A stretch of DNA of 45,113 nt, taken from assembly GCA_017503785.1 (NCBI GenBank), contig JAFVSK010000009.1, positions 1 through 45,113 of the forward strand, read 5' to 3'. Positions 29,930-38,054 of this stretch are shown piece after piece. The notes beneath the pieces were generated by a model. The model was not told where the DNA came from, searched no databases, and was given only the letters and a program-made list of their open reading frames with translations. Both the position numbers and the translations under genes were made by a program. The first letter of the stretch is position 1; every line of letters begins with the position of its first letter. The DNA comes from Clostridia bacterium. GTDB lineage: Bacteria > Bacillota > Clostridia > Oscillospirales > Acutalibacteraceae.

Positions 29930-31266
29930 TGAATACCCCCATTTGTGATTTCGTGCGCAAGTATGCGCAGTCAAATGCCGTGCGGCTGCACATGCCCGGA
30001 CATAAAGGCTGCGGCGTACTCGGCGTGGAACCGTGGGATATTACCGAGATCGACGGTGCCGACGTGTTGTATCAAGCGAACGGGATCATTAAGCAAAGTC
30101 AAGAGAACGCGGCCTCGTTGTTCGGCACCGCCAAAACGGTATATTCGGTGGAGGGCTCGTCGCTGTGTATTCGTGCAATGCTGTATTTGGTGCGCGTGCT
30201 TGCCAAGGCGAGCGGCAAGCGGCCGTTGATTGCTGCGGGTCGCAACGCCCATAAGGTGTTTATGACAGCGGCGGCGCTGTTGGATATCGACGTTGCCTGG
30301 CTGTATCCCGAAAATCGGGAAACGCTGTTGTCGTGCACGCTCACGGCGCAGGCGATCGAGCAGTATTTAAGCAAGGCACAGGAGCTGCCGCTGGCGGTCT
30401 ATCTCACCAGCCCCGATTATTTGGGAAATATGGTGGATATCGCAGCAATTGCCGAGGTGTGCCACCGATACGGCGTATTGCTGCTTGTTGATAACGCTCA
30501 CGGTGCCTACCTTCGGTTTTTACCGGAGTCCTACCATCCCATCTCATTAGGGGCCGATCTGTGCTGCGATTCGGCGCACAAAACACTGGCGGTTCTCACG
30601 GGCGGTGCGTATCTGCACGTTGCAAAAACGGCTCCGCAGCTGTTTGTCGAGCACGCCGAAATCGCCATGTCGGTGTTCGCTTCCACCAGTCCGTCCTACG
30701 TGATTTTACAATCCTTGGATGCGGCAAACGCCCGCTTGGCGGGGGAGTATCCTGGTCAGCTTGCCGCACTGGCACAACGCGTGTTTACGCTGAAAAAGAC
30801 CTTGCGCCAACACGGCTATAGGCTGGTTGGCAACGAACCGTTGAAGATTACGGTTGCCCCTAAAATGTGCGGGTACACGGGAACGGAGTTGGCGGCGCTG
30901 CTTTGTGAAAAGGGGATCGTGTGCGAGGCTTCCGATCCCGATTTTGTGGTGCTGATGCTTACTACCGATATCGGTACCGATGAGCTTGCGCATCTGGAAA
31001 CGGTGCTGTGCTCCTTGCCGCTGCGTGAGCCTGTTGTGGCATGGGCGCCGTCGGCACCGCACACCGTACAGCGCTTGTCGCCGCGTGAGGCGCTGTTGTC
31101 GCCGTCGGAAGCGTTGCCGATCGAACAATGCGTCGGCCGCGTGTTAGCAGCGGCAACGGTTTCCTGTCCGCCGGCAATTCCGGTGGTGGTTTGCGGTGAG
31201 GAGATCAACGAAGAAGCGGTTCGCTGCTTTGCGTATTACGGCATTACCGAATGCCGTGTGATTTAA
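29929..31266 (+). CDS. Orn/Lys/Arg decarboxylase family protein (PLP fold type I)
   Basis: 445 aa. It belongs to the group of short, Gram-positive arginine/lysine/ornithine decarboxylases. Visible are MPGHKG (about 20-25), the EGSS loop, the LLVDNAHGAYLRF block with the PLP-ring Asp and the Schiff-base Lys in DSAHKTL (about 212-218). The C-terminal region is trimmed relative to the large decarboxylases. The ATG at 29929 overlaps the scfB stop by one base with GGGGG 7 nt upstream, so it is translationally coupled to scfB. A decarboxylase coupled to scfB is unexpected; it could be simple read-through grouping. Confidence 0.82.
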   Translation: MNTPICDFVRKYAQSNAVRLHMPGHKGCGVLGVEPWDITEIDGADVLYQANGIIKQSQENAASLFGTAKTVYSVEGSSLCIRAMLYLVRVLAKASGKRPLIAAGRNAHKVFMTAAALLDIDVAWLYPENRETLLSCTLTAQAIEQYLSKAQELPLAVYLTSPDYLGNMVDIAAIAEVCHRYGVLLLVDNAHGAYLRFLPESYHPISLGADLCCDSAHKTLAVLTGGAYLHVAKTAPQLFVEHAEIAMSVFASTSPSYVILQSLDAANARLAGEYPGQLAALAQRVFTLKKTLRQHGYRLVGNEPLKITVAPKMCGYTGTELAALLCEKGIVCEASDPDFVVLMLTTDIGTDELAHLETVLCSLPLREPVVAWAPSAPHTVQRLSPREALLSPSEALPIEQCVGRVLAAATVSCPPAIPVVVCGEEINEEAVRCFAYYGITECRVI

Positions 31267-31277
31267 GGAGTGGTTGT

Positions 31278-32078
31278 GTGCGTACTATCGGTATCAATTT
31301 GCACGCCCGCGCGGGGCTAAACGATGAAGAGTATCTTCGCTCAATGGCAGAGTTTGGTTTTGGTGCCACCTTTACCGGTTCGCAGTGGACAGATCCTAAA
31401 AAACTGATTGTGTTTGCCGACCTGTGTGCGAAGCATGGGATCACCTATGAAACGATGCACGCCCCGTTCGGCCATATCAACGATATTTGGTATGACAACG
31501 AGGATGGCGAGGCCATGCTGTCGGAACTGACCGCTTGCGTGGATAACTGCGCATTGGCAGGGGTGGGCATTGCCGTGGTGCATCTGTCGTCCGGCTTAAC
31601 ACCGCCGTCGATTACGGATGTCGGTCGTAGTCGTTATGAAAAGTTGGTCGACCATGCGGCGTGCAAGGGTGTGAAGATCGCCTTTGAAAATCAGCGCATG
31701 CTGGCCAATCTGTCGTGGGCGTTGGAAACCTTTGGGCCCGACGTGGCCGGTTTTTGTTGGGACTGCGGCCACGAAAACTGCTTTACTCCCGGTCGCGAGT
31801 ATATGCCGTTGTTTGCAGATCGCTTGATCTGCACGCACATTCACGATAACGACGGCGTATTCAACAACGACCTGCACCTGATTCCGTTTGACGGTACGCT
31901 TTGTTATGAGCGCGTAGCAAAGCAACTGGCAAAATCACCGTATACCGGTTCGCTGATGCTGGAGGTCATTGCTTCAACCAGCGGTCGGTATGAGGATATT
32001 TCCGCAGTGGAGTACCTCGAAAAAGCGGCTGCTGCAGCACGCCGTTTAGCGGATATGACGGTATCAAACACCAAATAA
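31278..32078 (+). CDS. Xylose isomerase-like TIM-barrel (sugar phosphate isomerase/epimerase)
   Basis: 266 aa of the AP-endonuclease-2 / IolE superfamily. Metal ligands are expected in YETMHAPFGHIND (His), VVHLSSG (His), IAFENQR (Glu), CWDCGHENC (Asp-His), HIHDNDG (His-Asp) and LMLEVI (Glu), which together make a complete site. Substrate is not inferable; inositol-, tagatose- and hydroxypyruvate-type isomerases all share this fold. The start is the GTG at 31278 with AAGGAG 7 nt upstream rather than the in-frame ATG at 31251, which lies inside the previous gene. Confidence 0.82.
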   Translation: MRTIGINLHARAGLNDEEYLRSMAEFGFGATFTGSQWTDPKKLIVFADLCAKHGITYETMHAPFGHINDIWYDNEDGEAMLSELTACVDNCALAGVGIAVVHLSSGLTPPSITDVGRSRYEKLVDHAACKGVKIAFENQRMLANLSWALETFGPDVAGFCWDCGHENCFTPGREYMPLFADRLICTHIHDNDGVFNNDLHLIPFDGTLCYERVAKQLAKSPYTGSLMLEVIASTSGRYEDISAVEYLEKAAAAARRLADMTVSNTK

Positions 32079-32106
32079 CGCCCATACTAATGTGGGAGGA
32101 GAAATC

Positions 32107-33141
32107 ATGAAAATTGCCTTTTTTGATGCCAAACCGTACGACAAACTGTCGTTTGACGAGCAAGCCGCTCAGCATGGTGTTACGTTTAAATATTTTGAAA
32201 CCAAATTGAACGAGGATACTGTCGATTTGGCGCACGGCTTCGACGGCGTTTGCGTGTTTGTAAACGATACCGTAAACGCCGCGGTGATCGACCGTTTGTG
32301 TGAGATGAACGTTCGCATTGTAGCACTGCGTTGTGCAGGCTTTAACAACGTGGATATGAAATACGCCTTCGGGAAACTGCACGTTTTCCGTGTGCCGGCC
32401 TATTCGCCCTATGCGGTGGCCGAGCATACCATGGCGTTGCTGCTTACCTCGATTCGCCGTATTCATAAGGCGTATATCCGCACGAAGGATTTTAATTTCA
32501 GTTTATCCGGCCTCACCGGCTTTGACCTGCACGGTAAAACGGTGGGTGTTATCGGCACCGGTCGCATCGGTCGCGTGTTTATTGATATCTGCCGCGGCTT
32601 CGGAATGCGCGTGTTGGCGTACGATAAATTTCCCGCTGCAGGGCTGGATAACGGCGATACGGTGAAATACGTGCCGCTGGATACGCTGCTTTGTCATAGC
32701 GATATCATTTCGTTGCATTGCCCTTTAACAGAGGAAACGCATCATATAATCGACGAAGCGGCGCTGGAACAATGCAAGCGCGGTGTGGTGATCTTAAACA
32801 CCTCGCGCGGCGCCTTGGTGGATGCAGAGGCGCTGCTTGCAGGTATCAAATCCCGCAAGGTAGGGGCGGCGTGCTTGGACGTGTACGAGGAAGAGTCCGA
32901 TTTGTTCTTTGAGGACAATTCCGGTCACATTCTTGAGGACGACACCTTAGCACGCCTGATTTCAATGCCAAACGTCATCGTTACCTCGCACCAAGCCTTT
33001 TTAACCGAGGAAGCACTGGCGAACATTGCCGAAACTACGGTGAACAATCTTGTTCAGTTCCGAGAGACACAGCAATGCCCCAATGAACTGTGCTATCGTT
33101 GCGGTACCACGGAAGACTGTAAGGATGGAAAATGTTTTTAA
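32107..33141 (+). CDS. ldhA: D-lactate dehydrogenase (LdhA type) with a Cys-rich C-terminal tail
   Basis: 344 aa. It reduces pyruvate to D-lactate with NADH. The sequence parallels enterobacterial LdhA along its whole length: RCAGFNNVDM (about 76-85), VPAYSPYAVAEHT, GTGRIGR (dinucleotide loop), SLHCPLT, NTSRGALVD (substrate Arg), DLFFEDN and VTSHQAFLTEEAL (catalytic His). After the usual end CPNEL it adds a tail with Cys329, Cys332, Cys338 and Cys343 (C-x2-C-x5-C-x4-C). GGGAGGAG sets the ATG at 32107. The next promoter downstream drives the iron-regulated feo genes. Confidence 0.9.
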   Translation: MKIAFFDAKPYDKLSFDEQAAQHGVTFKYFETKLNEDTVDLAHGFDGVCVFVNDTVNAAVIDRLCEMNVRIVALRCAGFNNVDMKYAFGKLHVFRVPAYSPYAVAEHTMALLLTSIRRIHKAYIRTKDFNFSLSGLTGFDLHGKTVGVIGTGRIGRVFIDICRGFGMRVLAYDKFPAAGLDNGDTVKYVPLDTLLCHSDIISLHCPLTEETHHIIDEAALEQCKRGVVILNTSRGALVDAEALLAGIKSRKVGAACLDVYEEESDLFFEDNSGHILEDDTLARLISMPNVIVTSHQAFLTEEALANIAETTVNNLVQFRETQQCPNELCYRCGTTEDCKDGKCF

Positions 33142-33168
33142 CAACGAAAAAATTTTCCAAAAAACCGC

Positions 33169-33253
33169 TTGACAACAGGCGAAAGAGTGATATAATGATG
33201 AATGGTTAGCGAGTGCTAACCATTCTTTACAAAAATCAGTTAGCCTAGGCTAA
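33169..33253 (+). promoter_or_regulatory. feo promoter with two DtxR-type operators
   Basis: TTGACA (33169-33174), 16 bp, TATAAT (33191-33196). Immediately downstream is a palindrome with 10-bp arms AATGGTTAGC / GCTAACCATT (33201-33224), covering the start site, then a second palindrome TTAGCCTAGGCTAA (33240-33253). Both contain TTAG-N6-CTAA, the core of the DtxR/IdeR box, so iron-bound repressor would shut the operon. Confidence 0.8.
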
Positions 33254-33279
33254 TATCCGTTTTGATTTTGGGTGATGGT

Positions 33280-33492
33280 ATGAACTTAAGAGAAGCTACG
33301 GAGGGTGTGGAATACACCATCCAACGAATCGAAACCGACGACGAAGAACTGGATGCGTTCTTGTTTTCTCTCGGTTGCTACAGTGGGGAAACCATCACGG
33401 TGGTATCGCATTTAAAGAGCAGCTGCATTGTGTCAATTAAAGACGGCCGCTATAACATTGATACCCAACTGGCCGAGGCTATTATTATATAA
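33280..33492 (+). CDS. feoA: Ferrous iron transport protein FeoA
   Basis: 70 aa SH3-like domain protein that assists the FeoB transporter. MNLREATEGVEY at the start and the SLGCYSGETITVVS strand-turn region are typical. The ATG at 33280 is used; only a weak GGGTGATGG precedes it. It is the first gene behind the iron-responsive promoter and is separated from feoB by a weak terminator and a third DtxR-type box. Confidence 0.88.
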   Translation: MNLREATEGVEYTIQRIETDDEELDAFLFSLGCYSGETITVVSHLKSSCIVSIKDGRYNIDTQLAEAIII

Positions 33493-33498
33493 GTTTTT

Positions 33499-33522
33499 AA
33501 AAGCAATCTGAGGATTGCTTTT
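33499..33522 (+). terminator. Weak hairpin terminator between feoA and feoB
   Basis: AAAAGCAATC / GATTGCTTTT stem with loop TGAG; the T-run is short and interrupted, so partial termination is likely. Confidence 0.6.
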
Positions 33523-33534
33523 CTCAAAGATAAC

Positions 33535-33552
33535 AGTTAGCGGTGACTAACT
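33535..33552 (+). promoter_or_regulatory. Third DtxR-type box, in front of feoB
   Basis: AGTTAG / CTAACT arms around CGGTGA, again TTAG-N6-CTAA, located 36 bp before the feoB ATG. Confidence 0.7.
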
Positions 33553-33587
33553 AAAGATAGAGTGGGCAGAAACAAGGAGGAGAGAGT

Positions 33588-35651
33588 ATGAGAATTGCAT
33601 TGACGGGTAACCCTAACTCGGGAAAAACCACCATGTACAATGCGCTCACCGGTCGTAACGAAAAGGTGGGTAACTGGGCGGGTGTTACCGTGGAAAAAAA
33701 GGAGCACCCCATTAAGAAAAGCTATTACACGGGTGAGGAACAGCTCATCGCCGTTGACCTGCCGGGTGCATACTCCATGTCGCCGTTTACCAGCGAAGAA
33801 AGCATCACCAGCTCGTATGTGCGTAAGGAAAACCCCGATGTGATTATCAACATTGTGGACGCCACCAATTTGAGCCGCAGCTTGTTTTTTACCACACAGC
33901 TGTTGGAGCTGGGCATCCCGATGGTGGTCGCGCTGAATAAGAGCGATATCAATGCGAAAAAGCAAACCAAGATCAATTCGGTTGCCTTGTCGGAAAAACT
34001 GGGCTGCCCGGTGATTGATACGATTTCCACCTCGGCCGAGGGCTTGAAAGCGGTTGTGGAGGCAGCGGTTACAGCTTTTGATAAGGAGCAAAAGGCACCG
34101 TATCATCAGGGCGAGATCGACAACACCGATAAAAAGGCCGTCGAAGCAGCCGACCGTAAGCGCTTTGAGTTCGTGAACGCCATCGTGCGCGAGGTAGAGA
34201 CCCGCAAAGTACTTACCAAGGATAAGAACTTTGGTGATAAGATCGATGCCGTACTTACGAACAAATGGCTGGGTATCCCGATCTTTGCAGTGGTTATGTT
34301 CCTCGTATTCCAGATCTCGCAGGCGTGGGTAGGCGCTTGGATCGCCGAAGGCTACGAGTTCTCGAACGGCACGGTTATTCCGGGTCTGGTCACGTTGATC
34401 GATATGTTTAAGGAATGGGTCGCCGGTCTGCTGGAGGGCGGCAATGAGTTCTTGGTGGCCCTGCTTACCGAGGGTATCATCGGCGGTGTCAGTGCTGTTG
34501 TCGGTTTCCTGCCGCTGGTTATGGTAATGTACTTCCTCATTGCCCTGCTGGAGGATTGCGGCTATTTGGCGCGTGCCACGGTCGTGCTGGATCCCATCTT
34601 CAAAAAGGTGGGTCTTTCCGGTAAATCCGTCATTCCGTTTGTTATCGGTACCGGCTGTGCGATCCCCGGCGTTATGGCGGCGCGTACCATTCGCAACGAG
34701 CGTGAGCGCAACGCCACGGCAATGCTCACCCCCTTTATGCCCTGTGGCGCCAAGCTGCCGGTTATCGGCTTGTTTGCCGGCGCTTTCTTTGGAAACGCCT
34801 CTTGGGTGGGCACGTTAATGTACTTTGCCGGTATTCTTCTGATTTTGCTCGGTGCCTTGCTCGTCAACAAGATCGCGGGCCACAAGAACCGCAAATCCTT
34901 CTTCATTATTGAATTGCCGGAGTATAAAGCTCCCAGCTTCAAGCGTGCGTTCATGTCGATGTGCAGCCGTGGTTGGGCCTATATCGTAAAGGCCGGTACC
35001 ATTATTTTGTTGTGCAATGCCATCGTTTATCTCATGCAGTCCTTCGACTGGAGCTTCCGGCTGGTTGCCGAGGGTGCTGAAAGCAGCTCTATTTTGGCCA
35101 CGATCGCGGCTCCCATCGCGGTGGTGCTGGTTCCGATTGTCGGCATCAAAGCGTGGCAGCTGGCTGCTGCGGCGGTCACCGGCTTTATCGCCAAGGAAAA
35201 CGTGGTTGGTACACTGGCGGTGTGCTATGGTATCTCCAATTTGATTGATACCGAAGCCCTGGAAATGGCCGAGGGTGCCGGTGCCGAAGTGGCAGCGATT
35301 TTTGGGCTCACCAAGGTGGCGGCACTGGCCTACTTGATGTTCAACCTGTTCTCACCGCCTTGCTTTGCGGCAATCGGTGCCATGAACGCGGAGATCTCGT
35401 CGAAAAAGTGGCTGTGGGGCGGCATTGCGCTCCAGTTGGGTGTCGGCTACTCAATTGGCTATCTGGTATACACCATCGGCACGCTGATCACAGCTCCCGC
35501 TACGCTCAACGTGGGCGCAGCCATCGGCGGCGGCTTGGCAGTGCTGGCTATGGCGGCAGTGGTCATTGTGTTGATCCGCAACGCCGACAAGAAGCTGAAA
35601 GCAGAGTATGCACTGAAAAAAACGGCTAAGAAAGAGCCGGTAACAAAGTAA
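33588..35651 (+). CDS. feoB: Ferrous iron transporter FeoB
   Basis: 687 aa. The N-terminal GTPase domain has G1 GNPNSGKTT (about 7-15), G3 DLPGAYSMSP (about 59-68) and G4 NKSD (about 119-122); a helical linker leads to the Gate/core membrane region with the two FeoB motifs CGYLAR (about 324-329) and the second Gate half after residue 450, plus GCAIPGVMAAR and PCGAKLPV. It imports Fe2+ across the cytoplasmic membrane. AAGGAGGAG sets the ATG. A Cys-rich helper protein gene follows after 3 nt. Confidence 0.95.
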   Translation: MRIALTGNPNSGKTTMYNALTGRNEKVGNWAGVTVEKKEHPIKKSYYTGEEQLIAVDLPGAYSMSPFTSEESITSSYVRKENPDVIINIVDATNLSRSLFFTTQLLELGIPMVVALNKSDINAKKQTKINSVALSEKLGCPVIDTISTSAEGLKAVVEAAVTAFDKEQKAPYHQGEIDNTDKKAVEAADRKRFEFVNAIVREVETRKVLTKDKNFGDKIDAVLTNKWLGIPIFAVVMFLVFQISQAWVGAWIAEGYEFSNGTVIPGLVTLIDMFKEWVAGLLEGGNEFLVALLTEGIIGGVSAVVGFLPLVMVMYFLIALLEDCGYLARATVVLDPIFKKVGLSGKSVIPFVIGTGCAIPGVMAARTIRNERERNATAMLTPFMPCGAKLPVIGLFAGAFFGNASWVGTLMYFAGILLILLGALLVNKIAGHKNRKSFFIIELPEYKAPSFKRAFMSMCSRGWAYIVKAGTIILLCNAIVYLMQSFDWSFRLVAEGAESSSILATIAAPIAVVLVPIVGIKAWQLAAAAVTGFIAKENVVGTLAVCYGISNLIDTEALEMAEGAGAEVAAIFGLTKVAALAYLMFNLFSPPCFAAIGAMNAEISSKKWLWGGIALQLGVGYSIGYLVYTIGTLITAPATLNVGAAIGGGLAVLAMAAVVIVLIRNADKKLKAEYALKKTAKKEPVTK

Positions 35652-35654
35652 GCC

Positions 35655-35822
35655 ATGATCAATTATATTATTATCGCAGTTATTGCGGCCATTGTCGGCG
35701 GTGCTGCGCTGTACTTGTATAAGGCGAAAAAACGCGGAGAGACCTGTGTTGGTTGTCCGTATGCCAAGCAGTGCGGCGGTAAATGCAGCGGCGGTTGTGA
35801 TACAACGAAAACAGAGGGCTGA
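35655..35822 (+). CDS. FeoB-associated Cys-rich membrane protein
   Basis: 55 aa, easily missed. One N-terminal membrane helix (about 2-22) is followed by a basic stretch and the metal-binding-like cluster CVGCPYAKQCGGKCSGGC (Cys31, 34, 39, 43, 47). Proteins of this kind follow feoB in many anaerobes and are thought to help the iron transporter, perhaps as a membrane-bound iron-binding partner. It begins 3 nt after feoB and is closed by a terminator. Confidence 0.88.
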   Translation: MINYIIIAVIAAIVGGAALYLYKAKKRGETCVGCPYAKQCGGKCSGGCDTTKTEG

Positions 35823-35858
35823 TAAAAGCCTGTTACACGGTGATACACATATAATAAA

Positions 35859-35888
35859 AACAGCAGCGCTTGGCGCTGCTGTTTTTTT
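35859..35888 (+). terminator. Rho-independent terminator of the feo operon
   Basis: 11-bp stem AACAGCAGCGC / GCGCTGCTGTT with loop TTG and seven T. Confidence 0.9.
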
Positions 35889-36021
35889 GATTTCAGCCCA
35901 TGGAAGCCGTTATAAGCAGAGAGATTTTTTTGGTACAGCTTTAAAACCAATTATTCAAACAAAAATATTTTTCGAGCATTTTATTATTTACAAAAAATAA
36001 TAAGGCGTTTTGCTTGAGTGG

Positions 36022-36050
36022 TTTACTTTTTTTGCACTGTTTTGTATAAT
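36022..36050 (+). promoter_or_regulatory. Promoter of the Lrp/AsnC gene
   Basis: TTTACT (36022-36027), 17 bp, TATAAT (36045-36050), followed by GGGGG and the ATG at 36076. Confidence 0.65.
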
Positions 36051-36075
36051 CAAGGAGAAAAAAGGGGGTATTAAA

Positions 36076-36525
36076 ATGGATGCAATAGACCATCGGATTT
36101 TAGCTTGCCTAAAAGAAAATTCCCGAGAAAATGCTACCAATATCGGTGCCAAAATCAACCTGTCGCCGTCGGCAGTGATCGAGCGCATACGAAAGCTGGA
36201 AAACTCCGGACTCATTCAGCAGTATACGACCATTATCAACCAAAACGTGATCGGTCGCGACCTGATGGCCTTCATTAACGTGCGTTTGGAGCATCCCCAG
36301 CATTACGAGCATTTTGTAGAGATCATTAACAGCAATACGTCGATCGCGGAATGTTATTACATTGCAGGTGATTTTGATTTCTTGCTCAAGGTGGTTACCA
36401 CCACGGGGAAAACGCTGGAGGAGATCTTAACGTATATTAAATCCATTGAGGGTGTTTCCCTTACGCGAACCACGGTGGTATTGTCCACCAACAAGCACGA
36501 GGTGTGCTTGCTTCCCGACGAATAG
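36076..36525 (+). CDS. Lrp/AsnC-family regulator
   Basis: 149 aa. The N-terminal helix-turn-helix is AIDHRILACLKENSREN followed by SPSAVIERIRKLENSGLI (about 3-50); the RAM ligand domain (about 65-145) has GDFDFLLKV. It precedes the transhydrogenase genes by 51 bp on the same strand. Because the first pnt gene starts after an AT-rich gap with a possible TATAAA, it may regulate pnt in response to an amino acid, or simply be its neighbour. Confidence 0.88.
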   Translation: MDAIDHRILACLKENSRENATNIGAKINLSPSAVIERIRKLENSGLIQQYTTIINQNVIGRDLMAFINVRLEHPQHYEHFVEIINSNTSIAECYYIAGDFDFLLKVVTTTGKTLEEILTYIKSIEGVSLTRTTVVLSTNKHEVCLLPDE

Positions 36526-36576
36526 AATTGTTGAAAAACAATCTATATAAAATTTGTAACAAAGGGGTCAACGATT

Positions 36577-37734
36577 ATGGTTATTGGTATTCCTAAGGAA
36601 ATTATGCACGGTGAAGGCCGCGTATCGGCAATTCCGGAAACGGTTGCTAAACTGAAGGCAGACGGTTATGAGGTGCTGGTAGAAAATTCGGCCGGTGACG
36701 GCGCGTTCTTCAGCGACGAGGAGTATGCAGCGGCGGGTGCTACGATGATCGCCGACGTTGCCGAGCTGTATGCGAAAGCGGATATTATCCTCAAGGTTAA
36801 AGAGCCTCAGTTCAACACCGAAAAGAACCTGCACGAAATTGATATGATGCATGCCGGTCAGTACCTGATCACGTTTATTCATCCGGCATCGCCCGTAAAC
36901 CACGAGATGGTGAAAAACATGGCCGCCAAGGGCGTTATCGGTCTTACACTGGACGGTGTGCCGCGTATTTCCCGTGCACAGAACCTCGATGCTCTGACCT
37001 CCATGAGCACCTGCGCCGGCTATAAGGGTATTCTGATTGCCGCTAACGATCTGGCGAAGTTCATTCCGCAGATCTTCTGTGCTGTAGGTATGATCAAGCC
37101 CTGCAACGCCATGGTTATCGGTACCGGTGTTGCCGGCTTGCAGGCATTGGCTACCGCCAAGCGTTTGGGCGCTATCACCTATGCTGCCGACATTCGTCCC
37201 GCCGCTGCCGAGCAGGCAATGAGCTTGGGTGCTAAGATCGTCGATACGGGCGTTCCCGCCGAGATCGCCGTGGGCGAGGGTGGTTATGCCAACGCACTGA
37301 GCGAAGAGTGGCTGGAAAAGGAGCGCGAGGCGCTGAAGGATACCATTAAGGAAATGGATATCGTGTTCTGCTCGGCATTGGTTCCCAGCAAATTGGCTCC
37401 CATTCTGCTCACTGAGGATATGGTGAAATCCATGAAGCCCGGTTCGGTTATCGTGGATATTTCCATTGACCAGGGTGGTAACTGTGCCATCACCGTGCCC
37501 GGTGAAACGGCGGTGAAGCACAAGGTCACTATCGAGGGTATTAAGAACATTCCCGGCATGCTGCCCACCAGCTCCACCTGGATGTTCGCCAACAATATCT
37601 ACAATTTGGTGAAATACTTAACCAAAGACGGCGTGATCGCATTGGATACGAACGACGAGATCGTGCGCGGCATCATGACGACGATCGACGGTGAGATCGT
37701 ACATAAGGGCGCTTTGGAAGCCATGAAAGCCTAA
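36577..37734 (+). CDS. pntAA: NAD(P) transhydrogenase alpha subunit, part 1 (domain I)
   Basis: 385 aa. Domain I binds NAD(H) outside the membrane and exchanges hydride with domain III. Signatures are IGIPKEIMHGEGRVSAIPE (about 3-21), FIHPASPVN, a dinucleotide loop GTGVAGLQAL (about 184-193), DIRPAAAEQAMSLGAK and DISIDQGGNC near the end. The alpha subunit is split: this protein lacks the membrane helices, which are in the next gene. AAAGGGG lies 9 nt before the ATG. Confidence 0.9.
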   Translation: MVIGIPKEIMHGEGRVSAIPETVAKLKADGYEVLVENSAGDGAFFSDEEYAAAGATMIADVAELYAKADIILKVKEPQFNTEKNLHEIDMMHAGQYLITFIHPASPVNHEMVKNMAAKGVIGLTLDGVPRISRAQNLDALTSMSTCAGYKGILIAANDLAKFIPQIFCAVGMIKPCNAMVIGTGVAGLQALATAKRLGAITYAADIRPAAAEQAMSLGAKIVDTGVPAEIAVGEGGYANALSEEWLEKEREALKDTIKEMDIVFCSALVPSKLAPILLTEDMVKSMKPGSVIVDISIDQGGNCAITVPGETAVKHKVTIEGIKNIPGMLPTSSTWMFANNIYNLVKYLTKDGVIALDTNDEIVRGIMTTIDGEIVHKGALEAMKA

Positions 37735-37757
37735 TTGACGAAGGGAGAACCTGCGCC

Positions 37758-38054
37758 ATGTATATGCCTTATATTTTGGTGGGTATTTTTGTGGTGGCCG
37801 CTATTGTTGGCTACTTCATCATCAACAAAGTGCCCACGCTGCTTCATACGCCGCTGATGTCGGGCATGAACGCCCTCTCCGGTATTACCGTGCTGGGTGC
37901 GTTGACCGTGCTGGCGGTAGCGCTGAAAGAAAAAGCCCCCGTAGTTAGCGTGATCATCGGGATTGCGGCAATCGTGTTTGCCATGGTCAATGTGGCCGGT
38001 GGCTTTGCCGTTACCGGCAGAATGCTCAAAATGTTCAAAAAGGAGGACAAGTAA
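37758..38054 (+). CDS. pntAB: NAD(P) transhydrogenase alpha subunit, part 2 (membrane helices)
   Basis: 98 aa with about four helices, the alpha-subunit share of membrane domain II. TPLMSGMNALSGITVLGAL (about 33-51) is the conserved first helix pair and TGRMLKMFKKED the cytoplasmic end. AAGGGAG precedes the ATG. It ends directly at the GTG of pntB. Confidence 0.9.
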   Translation: MYMPYILVGIFVVAAIVGYFIINKVPTLLHTPLMSGMNALSGITVLGALTVLAVALKEKAPVVSVIIGIAAIVFAMVNVAGGFAVTGRMLKMFKKEDK

